Positions 10,066-18,923 of a DNA stretch of 64,000 nt are shown piece after piece (positions within the stretch are counted from its first letter, which is position 1; each line of letters starts with the position of its first letter). Source of the DNA: JABCYV01 sp963729325 (GTDB lineage: Bacteria; Acidobacteriota; Terriglobia; Terriglobales; Acidobacteriaceae); contig CAVSNS010000033.1 of NCBI GenBank assembly GCA_963729325.1, positions 186,001-250,000 on the forward strand, written 5' to 3'. The notes under the pieces were generated by a model that did no database searches, had not been told where the DNA came from, and saw only the letters and a program-made list of their open reading frames with translations. Made by a program: the position numbers and the translations under genes.

Positions 10066-12273
10066 ATGAACCGTATCGTTCTCTATCACGGCATCCTTCT
10101 CGCCAGCGCTCTGATTCTCTTCTCATTCCACCCGTCCTTCGCTGATGAGTGGAAGCCGAGCCACCCCCTAATCTCTCCAACGGGCACCATCAACCTACCG
10201 GATATGCCCCCACCGAGCGAGGTCTTCTTCCTTGGGCCGGAAAGTCCGGACGCTACCGCCTCTTGGCTCGAAGGGCTCAAGGCGTGGCGGGCCGATCGCC
10301 ACATTCGACTTCGCTACGACGGCTCGCAATACGACCGTGCTGAACTGAAATGGACCCAGCATATCTTCTCCCAAGTGCAATTGTTGATTTGGGACCGCAG
10401 TTTCTACGACCCGGAGAGGGATGAGTATACGGTTGATCGTTTCCTGGCCGAGACCGAGACGCGCATCGGACCCATAAACGCCGTCCTCATCTGGCATGTC
10501 TATCCCAACCTAGGCGTAGACGATCGCAATCAATTCGATCTTTTGCGTGACCTGCCTGGCGGTATCGCCGGGCTTCGCCGGATGGTTGCGCAGTTTCACG
10601 ACCGGGGCGTGAAAGTATTCTTTCCGTTCCTTGCCTGGGACACGGGCACGCGCGAAGAAGGTACGCTTCCCTGGACTGCGATTTCGCAGCTGCTAACGGA
10701 CATCGACGCTGATGGCATCAATTTCGATACGCTCGAGAGCGTTCCCGCGGAATTCCGGATGGCCTCGGACGCCACGGGCCATGCGCTAGCGCTCGAACCC
10801 CAATTCGAGCCGCGCGACGAATCGCTCGCCTGGACTAACATCGGCTGGAACGACTGGGTCACCTGGGAGGGCAGGGAGTACCCTTTCGTGCCGATGGTAG
10901 ACAAAACAAGATGGATGGAGCCCCGCCACACCGTGATGGTTACTGACCGCTTTACACGGGACAAGACCGACAGCCTGCAGCACGCCTTTTTTAACGGTGA
11001 AGGTTACGCCACCCTAGAAAATCTTTGGGGATTCTGGTATGGCATGAATCCGAATGATGCTGAGGCACTCCTGCGATTCACGCGCATCGAGCGGGCGACG
11101 GCGGACAATCTTGGCAGTTCCGCATGGGAGCCGCATACCCAGACCGTGCAGGTGGGCGTTTTCGCCAGCCGCTTCCCGACTTCAACCAGCACTCTCTGGA
11201 CCCTCGTCAACCGCAACGAGTATAGCGTTACCGGCGAGCAACTCAGAGTCAATCACCGGGCCCACATCCGCTATTATGATTTGTGGCACGGCAAGGAACT
11301 GATGCCTGTCTTGAGCGGCGCCGAAGCGACTCTGAGCTTTGACCTCGATGGCCGCGGTTTCGGTGCAGTTTTGGCCATGGAGGAAAGTCCGAGCGTGGGT
11401 CCGCTCCGGGATCTTCTCGCGTTCATGTCAAGCCGCTCGACGCGTCCCTTGGGTGGGTATTCCCGCGAATGGAAGGCCGTGCCCCAGACGATCATCGGGA
11501 TACAGTCTACCAAGCCGGCTCCGACGGCTCCCGATGGCATGATCCGTGTTCCCGAAGGGGACTACGACTTTCAAGTCCGCGGCATTGAAATCGAGGGCGG
11601 CAACGATCCCGGTCTAGATGTGCAGTATCCGTGGGAGGATTCCGCGCGGCGCGTTCACCGTCACCGCATGCACGTGGGTAGCTTCTACATCGACCGCACA
11701 CCTGTGACGAACACCGAGTTCAAGAAATTCTTGAGCGCAACCAATTATCGTCCGGAGGACGACCACAATTTTCTCCGTGACTGGAAGAATGGGAGCTATC
11801 CCGCGGGCTGGGAAAATAAACCCGTAACGTGGGTTTCGATTGAGGACGCCCGAGCCTTTGCCGCCTGGGCTGGCAAGCGTCTGCCCCATGAATGGGAATG
11901 GCAATACAGTGCGCAGTCAACCGACGGCCGTCTGTATCCGTGGGGCGACGATTGGAAACCGGACGCGCTGCCCGCTGTCGATCGGGGGCCCAAGATGCAC
12001 CCGGTCGCAAATGTGAATGCCTTCCCACAGGGCGCAAGCCCCTTCGGCCTTCTCGATCTTGTTGGTAATGTCTCCCAATGGACGGACGAATACCGCGACC
12101 CGCATACGCGAGCTGCGATCATTCGGGGCGGCGCCACCTATCAACCTCGAGGATCGATGTGGTATTTCCCGCAAACCTACCGGCTCGATGAGCACCAAAA
12201 ATATCTGCTGATGTCGCCCGGCCGCGACCGGGCGGGAACGATCGGCTTTCGCTGTGTTGTCGATGCGAGGTAA
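10066..12273 (+). CDS. Secreted two-domain protein: glycosidase-like barrel plus FGE-sulfatase domain
   Basis: 735 residues with a signal peptide ending SFADEW. Residues about 50-480 look like a TIM-barrel glycosidase region: VKVFFPFLAWDTGT, then DIDADGINFDTLES, where an acidic pair could be catalytic, then a beta-rich stretch. Residues about 495-735 match the formylglycine-generating-enzyme/SUMF1 fold: MIRVPEGDYDF, FYIDRTPVTNTEFKKFL, PVTWVSIEDARAFAAWAGKRLP, YPWGDDW, LLDLVGNVSQWTDEY, IRGGATYQP and GFRCV. In bacteria this fold is often a non-FGE binding or hydroxylase module. It starts 10 bases after NH2, so it is probably in the same transcript and may release or bind a glycosidic substrate for NH1/NH2 (inference). 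Confidence 0.75.
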   Translation: MNRIVLYHGILLASALILFSFHPSFADEWKPSHPLISPTGTINLPDMPPPSEVFFLGPESPDATASWLEGLKAWRADRHIRLRYDGSQYDRAELKWTQHIFSQVQLLIWDRSFYDPERDEYTVDRFLAETETRIGPINAVLIWHVYPNLGVDDRNQFDLLRDLPGGIAGLRRMVAQFHDRGVKVFFPFLAWDTGTREEGTLPWTAISQLLTDIDADGINFDTLESVPAEFRMASDATGHALALEPQFEPRDESLAWTNIGWNDWVTWEGREYPFVPMVDKTRWMEPRHTVMVTDRFTRDKTDSLQHAFFNGEGYATLENLWGFWYGMNPNDAEALLRFTRIERATADNLGSSAWEPHTQTVQVGVFASRFPTSTSTLWTLVNRNEYSVTGEQLRVNHRAHIRYYDLWHGKELMPVLSGAEATLSFDLDGRGFGAVLAMEESPSVGPLRDLLAFMSSRSTRPLGGYSREWKAVPQTIIGIQSTKPAPTAPDGMIRVPEGDYDFQVRGIEIEGGNDPGLDVQYPWEDSARRVHRHRMHVGSFYIDRTPVTNTEFKKFLSATNYRPEDDHNFLRDWKNGSYPAGWENKPVTWVSIEDARAFAAWAGKRLPHEWEWQYSAQSTDGRLYPWGDDWKPDALPAVDRGPKMHPVANVNAFPQGASPFGLLDLVGNVSQWTDEYRDPHTRAAIIRGGATYQPRGSMWYFPQTYRLDEHQKYLLMSPGRDRAGTIGFRCVVDAR

Positions 12274-12316
12274 ACCGGACTAGATCGGAAGGGCGGCGGT
12301 CTTCTAGTGCGGGGCG

Positions 12317-14050
12317 TCAGGAAGATTGGCCACGCAATGTGTATACAAACTGCTGAATCTCACGCCGCTCGCGCTCAGCTTGCTGCGCCGCCTCCCTCGA
12401 TATCTGGTCGTAAAGCAGCAACTGCCGCTGGGCCTTCTGTGTGTCACCAGTCCTCTTGTACGCTTGCGCAAGTCGATAATGCGCCTGTTCCAGCCTCGGG
12501 TTGGCTGTGACTGCGCTTTCATAGGCTGCTATTGCCTTCTGAAAATCTCCTGCGTCCGAATACAGAATTCCCAATTGCAGATATCCGGCGCCAAGCTTCG
12601 GATCGACGTGGACAGCTTTCTCCAGCAAGGACTCAATTTTCCCGAGGGTTTCTACGTCATTGGGGCCTTTCCGGCGCTTCCAAAGCCTAAGTGCGTAGTA
12701 GTAGTTGGCTAGGGCATTTTCAGGCTGGAGCGCGGCAAATCGCCGCAGCCTTTCCGTCGAGCATTCTGAATCGGTGGTCTCGACACTTTGCATTTTGCCC
12801 ATAAACAGGTAGGGCTTGGGGTCCTCGGGATTCAGATCCGACGCCTCACACAGACGCTGCGCAGCCTGTTCATAGGAACCGCGGGCGTACCAAGCTACGC
12901 CGAGGCCGACTAGCATCCGGCCGGAACGCGGGAACAGGCGAGTGCCCTTAGTGAAAACCTCGATGGCCGGTTCAGACGCGCGGTGCATTAGCAGATCGGC
13001 TCCCCAATTGAACAGATTGGGTTCGCTGGGGTTCAACTCCGCCGCCCGCTGGTAGTTCCGAACAGCTTCGAGAGGATCACCAAGTTTCTCCTCGATGTCG
13101 CCGAGCAACTCATAAAGCTCCGCCTGATGCCGTCGAGTTTTATTTTCACTAGCGACGTCTTGCTCGGCTTTGTTTAACTGAGCCTCGTCCTGTGTACTCA
13201 ACAAGGCTCGAACCTCCGTCCGCGCGTGTTCATATTGACCGGCGTTCGCATAAGCGAGCGCCAGTTCGTGAGCGTTTTCGTACTCGCCAGGACTGAGCTG
13301 AGAGGCCCGCTCTAAATAGGGAAGTGCTTCCTGATCGTGTCCTTCGTCGACGAGCAGTTTTCCAAGCCGGTGATTTGCATCAAGATCTCGGGGCTCGCGT
13401 TCAACTGCCTTGCGCAGAGATTCTTCCGTTGCGGCGATGAACGGCGTGAGGTGGGAACTGTTGGGCGATTCCTTCAGGGAAGCCGTGTCCCTCTCCAGCG
13501 CTTCTGAGCTTTGCAGAATCGTATCTGAACCGTGTCCACCAGGATTCATGGCTTCGGTGACACCTGCCACAGTGAATTCGGGTTCATCGAAAAACTGCGG
13601 TGTGCCGAACGAGGCAGCTTGTTTTCCGGATCTTGAACTTTTCTGCGGCCCAAGCGTGAGGTCAACCTCCTTCGTCTCTTTCCTTCCAAGGACGCAGGGA
13701 CCGAAAGTTGCCTCGCCGTATCCGGCCAGCTCGGCACGCAGGGTATAGACGCCTTCACCAAGGTCAGAAAAGCGAAAGGTTCCCGCAGAATCTGTGTGGG
13801 CGGTTAGAGGTTGTGTTCCCCCCTCAACCCGAAGGTAAACGCTGGCGGCGGCAACCGGGCGGCCTTGCGAATCGCGTACCGATCCCTGCAACGTGGCTGA
13901 GTCCACAGAGTCACGGGATTGCACCTGAACCGATTGTCCTTGAATCACGAACGGAGCGAGAAGTGCAACGACCCCCAACATCCAGGTTGCGAAGCGAGCT
14001 CCACGGTTCCGGGGCAGGTACGTAGTCATAGGAAAACGACTCATCGACAT
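12317..14050 (-). CDS. Secreted TPR protein with carboxypeptidase-regulatory-like N-terminus
   Basis: After a signal peptide (core ATWMLGVVALLAPFVIQGQS) comes a carboxypeptidase-regulatory-like domain (LQGSVRDSQGRPVAAASVYL, TFRFSDLGEGVYTLRAEL), a low-complexity linker, and then about ten TPR repeats from about residue 190 to the end (for example LGKLLVDEGHDQEALPYLER and YQRAAELNPSEPNLFNWG). The start is uncertain: ATG at 14050 and ATG at 14029 both give a signal peptide, while the frame is open to 14152. It lies on the opposite strand to the hydrolase genes, convergent with the FGE-domain gene and divergent from NH4. Probably a periplasmic scaffold; no enzymatic motif seen. Confidence 0.75.
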   Translation of the reverse strand: MSMSRFPMTTYLPRNRGARFATWMLGVVALLAPFVIQGQSVQVQSRDSVDSATLQGSVRDSQGRPVAAASVYLRVEGGTQPLTAHTDSAGTFRFSDLGEGVYTLRAELAGYGEATFGPCVLGRKETKEVDLTLGPQKSSRSGKQAASFGTPQFFDEPEFTVAGVTEAMNPGGHGSDTILQSSEALERDTASLKESPNSSHLTPFIAATEESLRKAVEREPRDLDANHRLGKLLVDEGHDQEALPYLERASQLSPGEYENAHELALAYANAGQYEHARTEVRALLSTQDEAQLNKAEQDVASENKTRRHQAELYELLGDIEEKLGDPLEAVRNYQRAAELNPSEPNLFNWGADLLMHRASEPAIEVFTKGTRLFPRSGRMLVGLGVAWYARGSYEQAAQRLCEASDLNPEDPKPYLFMGKMQSVETTDSECSTERLRRFAALQPENALANYYYALRLWKRRKGPNDVETLGKIESLLEKAVHVDPKLGAGYLQLGILYSDAGDFQKAIAAYESAVTANPRLEQAHYRLAQAYKRTGDTQKAQRQLLLYDQISREAAQQAERERREIQQFVYTLRGQSS

Positions 14051-14212
14051 TCGCGACCCAAAAGGACAGGCTAGATCAGCGTGCAGGTGTTGAATCGCCA
14101 TTCTAGTCATAGAAGCCGCAGCCTGCAATCGGCGCGAAAGGCGGCCAGGCAAGACCCGACTCGGTGGTGTCTGGTTCGTAATCGTGATCGCTAAGGTCTC
14201 CGTGAGGATGGA

Positions 14213-15214
14213 ATGACTTTCTCGGTGTCAGGTTTGTTATCCTACGCGATGCCACGAGCGTTCCTGATCGACACCGACGTTGCCTCAGACGATGCGGTAG
14301 CTCTGATCATGGCGCTCCGTGCCTCCGAAGTCCACGTGGTGGCAATCACAACCGTTGCGGGAAATGTCGAGGTTCAACAGGCCACCCGCAACGCGCTCTA
14401 TACCATTGAACTCTGCGGAGCCAAAGTCCCGGTCTATTCCGGAGCTGATAAGCCACTGCGCCGTGCCCATCAGAGCGCGACTTGGTTCCATGGTCGCGAC
14501 GGACTCGGGGATCACAACTATCCGCCGCCTCGCCAATCTCCGGGAAAGTTACACGCTGTCGATGCTCTGATCGAGGCGATCGAAGCTAACCCCGGACTTG
14601 TGGTTGTCACTTTGGGTCCGCTCACCAATGTTGCTCTTGCCCTGGAAAAGAGGCCCGCGATCGCCGCCAAAATCGGTCGCTGCGTGGTGATGGGAGGCGC
14701 TCCGTGTTGCGAAGGAAACGTGACGCCGGCCGCCGAATACAACATGTGGGTAGATCCCGAGGCAGCGCGGATCGTGATGCTCAGCGATCTTCCAGTGGAA
14801 CTCGTCGGATGGCAAACCTCCCGCGGAGCAGCTGTTCTGAATGAGGGCGATATCGCGCGCATTCAGCGATTCGACAACAAACTGGCTCGCTTTGCCGTCG
14901 AGTGTAACAGCCGCGCGCGCGAAGCGTACAAGGAACAAACCGGAGAAGATGGTATCTCGCTGCCCGATCCAGTTGCGATGTCCATCGCCTTAGACCCTAG
15001 CATCGGGACTGACTGGAGCGCTCACTGCGTGGAGGTCGAAACACACAGCGAGTTGACCCGGGGCATGACCGTTGTGGATCGCCTGAACGTGGCCGCCGAT
15101 GACCGTAATAAAGCTGTTTGGGCGCCTGTGCTGAACAAGGGACCCAACGCCAAGGTGTGCTGGACGATCGACACGAAGCGCTGGAAGGAAGCTCTTGTTT
15201 CGGCGTTGCAATAA
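14213..15214 (+). CDS. Nucleoside hydrolase NH4 (canonical metal motif)
   Basis: A 333-residue IunH-family enzyme, expected to hydrolyse nucleosides to base plus ribose. The calcium motif is intact (FLIDTDVASDDAVALIMAL). Other family blocks are AITTVAGNV, VVTLGPLTNVALAL, VVMGGAP, TPAAEYNMWVDPEAARIV and the C-terminal LPDPVAMSIALDPS, which carries the last metal Asp but Pro where many members have His. No signal peptide is visible, so it may be cytoplasmic. ATG 14213 follows GAGGATGGA; ATG 14249 (MPRAFLIDTD) is an alternative that removes a short N-terminal extension. It is the first gene of the tight series NH4-NADAR-NH3-NH5 (gaps of 37, 20 and 29 bases). Confidence 0.88.
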   Translation: MTFSVSGLLSYAMPRAFLIDTDVASDDAVALIMALRASEVHVVAITTVAGNVEVQQATRNALYTIELCGAKVPVYSGADKPLRRAHQSATWFHGRDGLGDHNYPPPRQSPGKLHAVDALIEAIEANPGLVVVTLGPLTNVALALEKRPAIAAKIGRCVVMGGAPCCEGNVTPAAEYNMWVDPEAARIVMLSDLPVELVGWQTSRGAAVLNEGDIARIQRFDNKLARFAVECNSRAREAYKEQTGEDGISLPDPVAMSIALDPSIGTDWSAHCVEVETHSELTRGMTVVDRLNVAADDRNKAVWAPVLNKGPNAKVCWTIDTKRWKEALVSALQ

Positions 15215-15251
15215 CAAGAACTCGTGGACAGAACGGTAGTTGAGCAATGTC

Positions 15252-16491
15252 ATGAGCAAATTCGAAGCAACACGACCTGTTGTCTTTTCGTTGATGCTGC
15301 AGGTTGCGCTTGTCGCAGTTGTCCTGAGGCCGCCACTGCAAGCGGAACCAGTTTCACTCCAGGCCATTGTGACCCCTTCCACAACAATTCTGAAAGATGG
15401 TCGTCCCGTCATGTTTGCCGTTCATGGCTTCATCGAATTCAAGTCATTGGCCGAGTTGTTCCCTTATATAGAATCCCAAGTGCAGCGTTGGAAACTCAAC
15501 GGCGGTCTCGACCCGGCGGAACAGCGCAATCTGGCGCGCGACTTGCTACACCGTGGAATCGAGAGCCGGATTGTCTCGATGGTTGACGAGCGCCCGCTGG
15601 AGGCGCTTGTGACGCATACCAGCGACGAACTCCGGCAAGCGCTTGCTCGCGTGAAGGAATCGGCGCCGCCCGGTTTCGCCGAGGAGTTTCTGGCGGTGCA
15701 GGAGAAATGGAAGCATTCACTGAACTGCTGGAGTGCTTCGCCATCCATTCCGGGGCGTGTGCTCTCTAATTGGTACCCAATTGAGGAAGGCATTCGACTC
15801 TACGGAGCCACTTACGATTCGACCGAGCACTTCTGGCAAGCGATAAAATATAGTCCCGACGTTAACATCGCCGACTTGACGGAGTTGCTCGGCGTCCTCG
15901 AGCAGAAGGACTGGAACCCGTGGATTGCGGGGTTGGATCACGATCCCAAGCTGTATTTGCCGAACGCCTACGCCGTGGAGTTCCTGCGCCACAACCTGAC
16001 GCTTGAACGGCTTCACTGGTTTCGGAACGAACTAGCTGGTCACGGTCTACACCCGAGCGACCGTGCTCGGCTGGTTCAACAGCGCGGTGACACTTCCTTC
16101 CGCTTCAGCGCGCCCCGAGGAAAAAGTTCTGTGGGGCGATTTGGCCGATCTCCTCCATCTTGTCTACACCTTTTCTCTGCCCGGGGATCCCACTCGCAAG
16201 GCATTGGCCGATCGGCATTTTGATGCCGTTTATCTGGGTGGGTGCCGGATGGGTTTCATCAGCGAGGAATTCCGCTCTCTGATGCTCGAAATCTGGAAGG
16301 TGAAATATCTCCAGATGCCCAGGTTTCGCGAAGTAATCAGCTCTATTCCGCGTGAGATCCGCCTCTTGCACTTCCTCAATGATGGCGACTCGCCCGATAT
16401 TCCCATTCCGACCTACGTTGGGTACTTGAACAAGATTCGCGAACTCGCGCAGTCGGCGCCGACAGTCGGCGCGCAGAAGGCGTTTGAGTGA
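15252..16491 (+). CDS. Secreted NADAR-like N-glycosidase candidate (frameshifted)
   Basis: An N-terminal signal-like segment (core VFSLMLQVALVAVVL) is followed by about 140 mostly helical residues. Then comes VLSNWYPIEEGIRLYGATY and TEHFWQAIKYS, the pattern I recognise as the N-terminal half of NADAR/YbiA domains (N-W/F-P, then T-x-E-H-x-x-Q-A-x-K). After a one-base break near 16030-16040 the next frame carries FRSLMLEIWKVKYLQMPRFREVI, matching the C-terminal NADAR helix pair (ML-x-A-x-x-x-K-F-x-Q-N-P-x-L-R). NADAR proteins cleave N-glycosidic bonds: YbiA on riboflavin intermediates, others on ADP-ribosylated guanine (established). A secreted version between nucleoside hydrolases is unusual. 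The start could also be TTG 15240. Confidence 0.65.
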
Positions 16492-16511
16492 TCTTAGTGA
16501 AGGGTATCTTC

Positions 16512-17616
16512 ATGATGAAAGTACGAGCCATCTGTTTTCTGCTGGCAGCGCTTCTGGTGCTGACGGCTAGCCTGTGGGCGCAAAAGGTTAAGGTTATCGT
16601 TGATCAGGACGCGCGCGGCCCGGCGACCACCGACATGCAATCCATCCTGATTTTTCTGCAGTCGGATAAGTTTGATGTGCTAGGCATCACAACAGTTAGC
16701 GGCGACCAGTGGGTGAAAGAAGAAACCCAGCGCACGCTGCGACTGCTGGAAATCGCCGGCCGTACTGATGTCCCGGTCATCGAAGGCGCCGAATTTCCCT
16801 TACTCAACTCCAAAGAAGAAAGCGAGCATTGGGAAGCTCTATACGGTAAGTTTCGCTACAAAGGCTGTTGGAGCGATTTCTCGAAGCGGCCCGCCAGCAC
16901 TCCACCCGCTTTCCGCGAGGGGTATCACGACCCTGACATGGTTCCCCCACTGGTTGAAGGGGAGCCGCATACCAAGCCACTCGACGAAACCGCCGCGCAT
17001 TTTATCGCCCGCATGGTGCACAAGTATCCTGGCGAGGTGGTGGTATGGGCGGGTGGCCCTCTGACAAATATCGCGCTCGCGCTGCGTCTGGACCCGGAGG
17101 TGGCACGCCTTGCCAAAGAGCTTGTTCTGATGGGCAGCGGGATGTACGCCGACAACGGTGGGATTGGTGGCATTGATGCGCGCCGCGAATTCAACTGGTG
17201 GTTCGATCCCGAAGCTGTACAAATCGTGATGCGCTCGCCCTGGAAGAAAATCACCATCACACCCATCGACGTCTCGGTTAAAACTAAGCTGACTCCGGAG
17301 ATCAAGGCTGCCATTGCAAAAGCGGATACGCCGGTAGCTCAGTTATCTCGCCGAATATTCGGTGGAGAGTTTTATGTGGGATGAACTTTCGGCTGCTGCC
17401 CTCGTCGACCCCTCCATCATCACCGGTCAGAAGGAACTCTATGTGGATATCGCTATTGACCACGGGCCAAGTTACGGTGAAACGCTCTTCTGGGCGCCGG
17501 GGACAGAACTTCCTTCTTACGAAAGGCTCGCGACAGTTCAGTTCGATGTAGACGCAGAAAAATTGTACGATCTCTACATTAAGCTGATGACTCAGCCGGC
17601 GCGGCACGCGCAATAG
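16512..17616 (+). CDS. Nucleoside-hydrolase-like secreted protein NH3 (frameshifted)
   Basis: ATG 16512 follows GAAGGG by seven bases; the signal peptide ends SLWAQ. It is a close paralogue of NH1: VKVIVDQDARGPATTDMQS, LGITTVSGDQW, EFPLLNSKEESEHWEALYGK and FNWWFDPEAVQIV. As in NH1, the last Asp of the calcium motif is changed (here Met). A single extra T at 17343/17344 breaks the frame. Removing it gives QYLAEYSVESFMWDELS and the rest of the protein to 17616 (LYVDIAIDHGPSYGETLFW). NH1 and NH3 lie about 7.5 kb apart with other genes between, so this is not a simple recent tandem copy. Confidence 0.78.
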
Positions 17617-17645
17617 CTAAGACCTGTTTCAAGAGAGCAGGCTAC

Positions 17646-18818
17646 ATGGATTCCGAACGCAAAATCTTTGGTATGACGCGGCGTCAGTTTGTGACATCTA
17701 CTGCCGCCGGACTCGCCGCCACGAGCTTGGCGGGCGGCGCGTTGGCCGCTGCAAGAGAGCACCTGCCTGCCAGCCGCGGACCCTTCCGCGTGATCATTGA
17801 CACTGACCCCGGCGTCGACGACGCGCTTGCATTGCTGCTCGCGATGCGCTCGGCGGAATTGAAGATTGAAGGTATCACTCCGGTCGCCGGAAATGTGCCC
17901 TTGGAGTTGACGCTTCCCAACGCCTTGCGCATGGTAGAAATTGCGGGCCGCGCGGATATCCCCGTTGCAGTGGGTGCCAAGTCGCCTCTCATGCGTCGTC
18001 TGGTGACCGCCGCTCAAGTGCACGGTGAGAACGGGCTGGGTGGCGCGGTTTTCCCAGAACCTACAACCAAGCCGATCGCCGAACCCGCCGCGGAATTCAT
18101 TCGCCGGATTGTTCGAAAGTATCCCAGCGAGGTCACGCTACTCACCATAGGGCCGTTGACGAATATCGCCACGGCATTGAATGGAGATCCGGAACTGGCC
18201 GTCATGGTTCGAAGCCTGGTCATGATGGGCGGGTCGCTGTCCGGGGGAAACATCACGCCCGCGGCGGAATTCAACATTTATGTCGACCCCGAGGCGGCGC
18301 GCATCGTGTTTCAGTCGGGTATCCCAATAACGATGGTGGGTCTCGACGTCACGCGCAGAACATCTCTGACAGGCGACCATGTGCGCGTGCTCCAGGCTGC
18401 CGAGAATCCGGTCAGCCAGGCTGCGGCGAAGATCGCCCGCAACGCCATTGATCACACCCGCGCGCAGGGATTTCTGGTTGGACCGAACATGCACGATTCT
18501 CTCGCCGTGGCCGCATTTCTCGATCCTTCGATTTTGAGATGGAAGGAATACTACGTTGACGTCGAAACCGCGGGCGAGTTGACCGCAGGCGAAACCGTCG
18601 CCTACAGCCCCGCTGCCGGCGATGACCGTCGGCGACCTGACCTGGAAAAGCAGGGGACCATGAACATGCCGATTCGCGGGTCGGCGCCTACTCTTGGCAG
18701 CACCAGAACATCGCCAGTCTTGCGCGACAAATTTGTGCCCAACACCAACGTGGCCGTGGACGTGGATTCCGCCAGATTCTTCGAGTTGCTGATTGGGCGA
18801 TTGTCGGGAAAGCAGTGA
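17646..18818 (+). CDS. Tat-exported nucleoside hydrolase NH5
   Basis: The N-terminus MDSERKIFGMTRRQFVTSTA is a twin-arginine signal (TRRQFV), so the folded enzyme is probably exported. The calcium motif is fully canonical (VIIDTDPGVDDALALLLAM). PVAGNVPLELTLPNALRMVE, LLTIGPLTNIATAL, LVMMGGS, TPAAEFNIYVDPEAARIV and the C-terminal MHDSLAVAAFLDPS with the His-Asp pair are all present. It therefore looks catalytically competent for nucleoside to base plus ribose. An insert of about 25 residues after DRRRPDLEKQG lengthens the C-terminus. Last gene of the NH4-NADAR-NH3-NH5 series; convergent with the giant CRTAC1-like gene. Confidence 0.9.
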   Translation: MDSERKIFGMTRRQFVTSTAAGLAATSLAGGALAAAREHLPASRGPFRVIIDTDPGVDDALALLLAMRSAELKIEGITPVAGNVPLELTLPNALRMVEIAGRADIPVAVGAKSPLMRRLVTAAQVHGENGLGGAVFPEPTTKPIAEPAAEFIRRIVRKYPSEVTLLTIGPLTNIATALNGDPELAVMVRSLVMMGGSLSGGNITPAAEFNIYVDPEAARIVFQSGIPITMVGLDVTRRTSLTGDHVRVLQAAENPVSQAAAKIARNAIDHTRAQGFLVGPNMHDSLAVAAFLDPSILRWKEYYVDVETAGELTAGETVAYSPAAGDDRRRPDLEKQGTMNMPIRGSAPTLGSTRTSPVLRDKFVPNTNVAVDVDSARFFELLIGRLSGKQ

Positions 18819-18923
18819 GATTCGTCGGCGCCACTGACGTATCCCCGAGGCACTGTCGGCCTTTTGTCACGCTGAGCGAGGTGTGAGCTTCGGGCAGAGG
18901 ACTCTACAGATAAGACCAACCGC

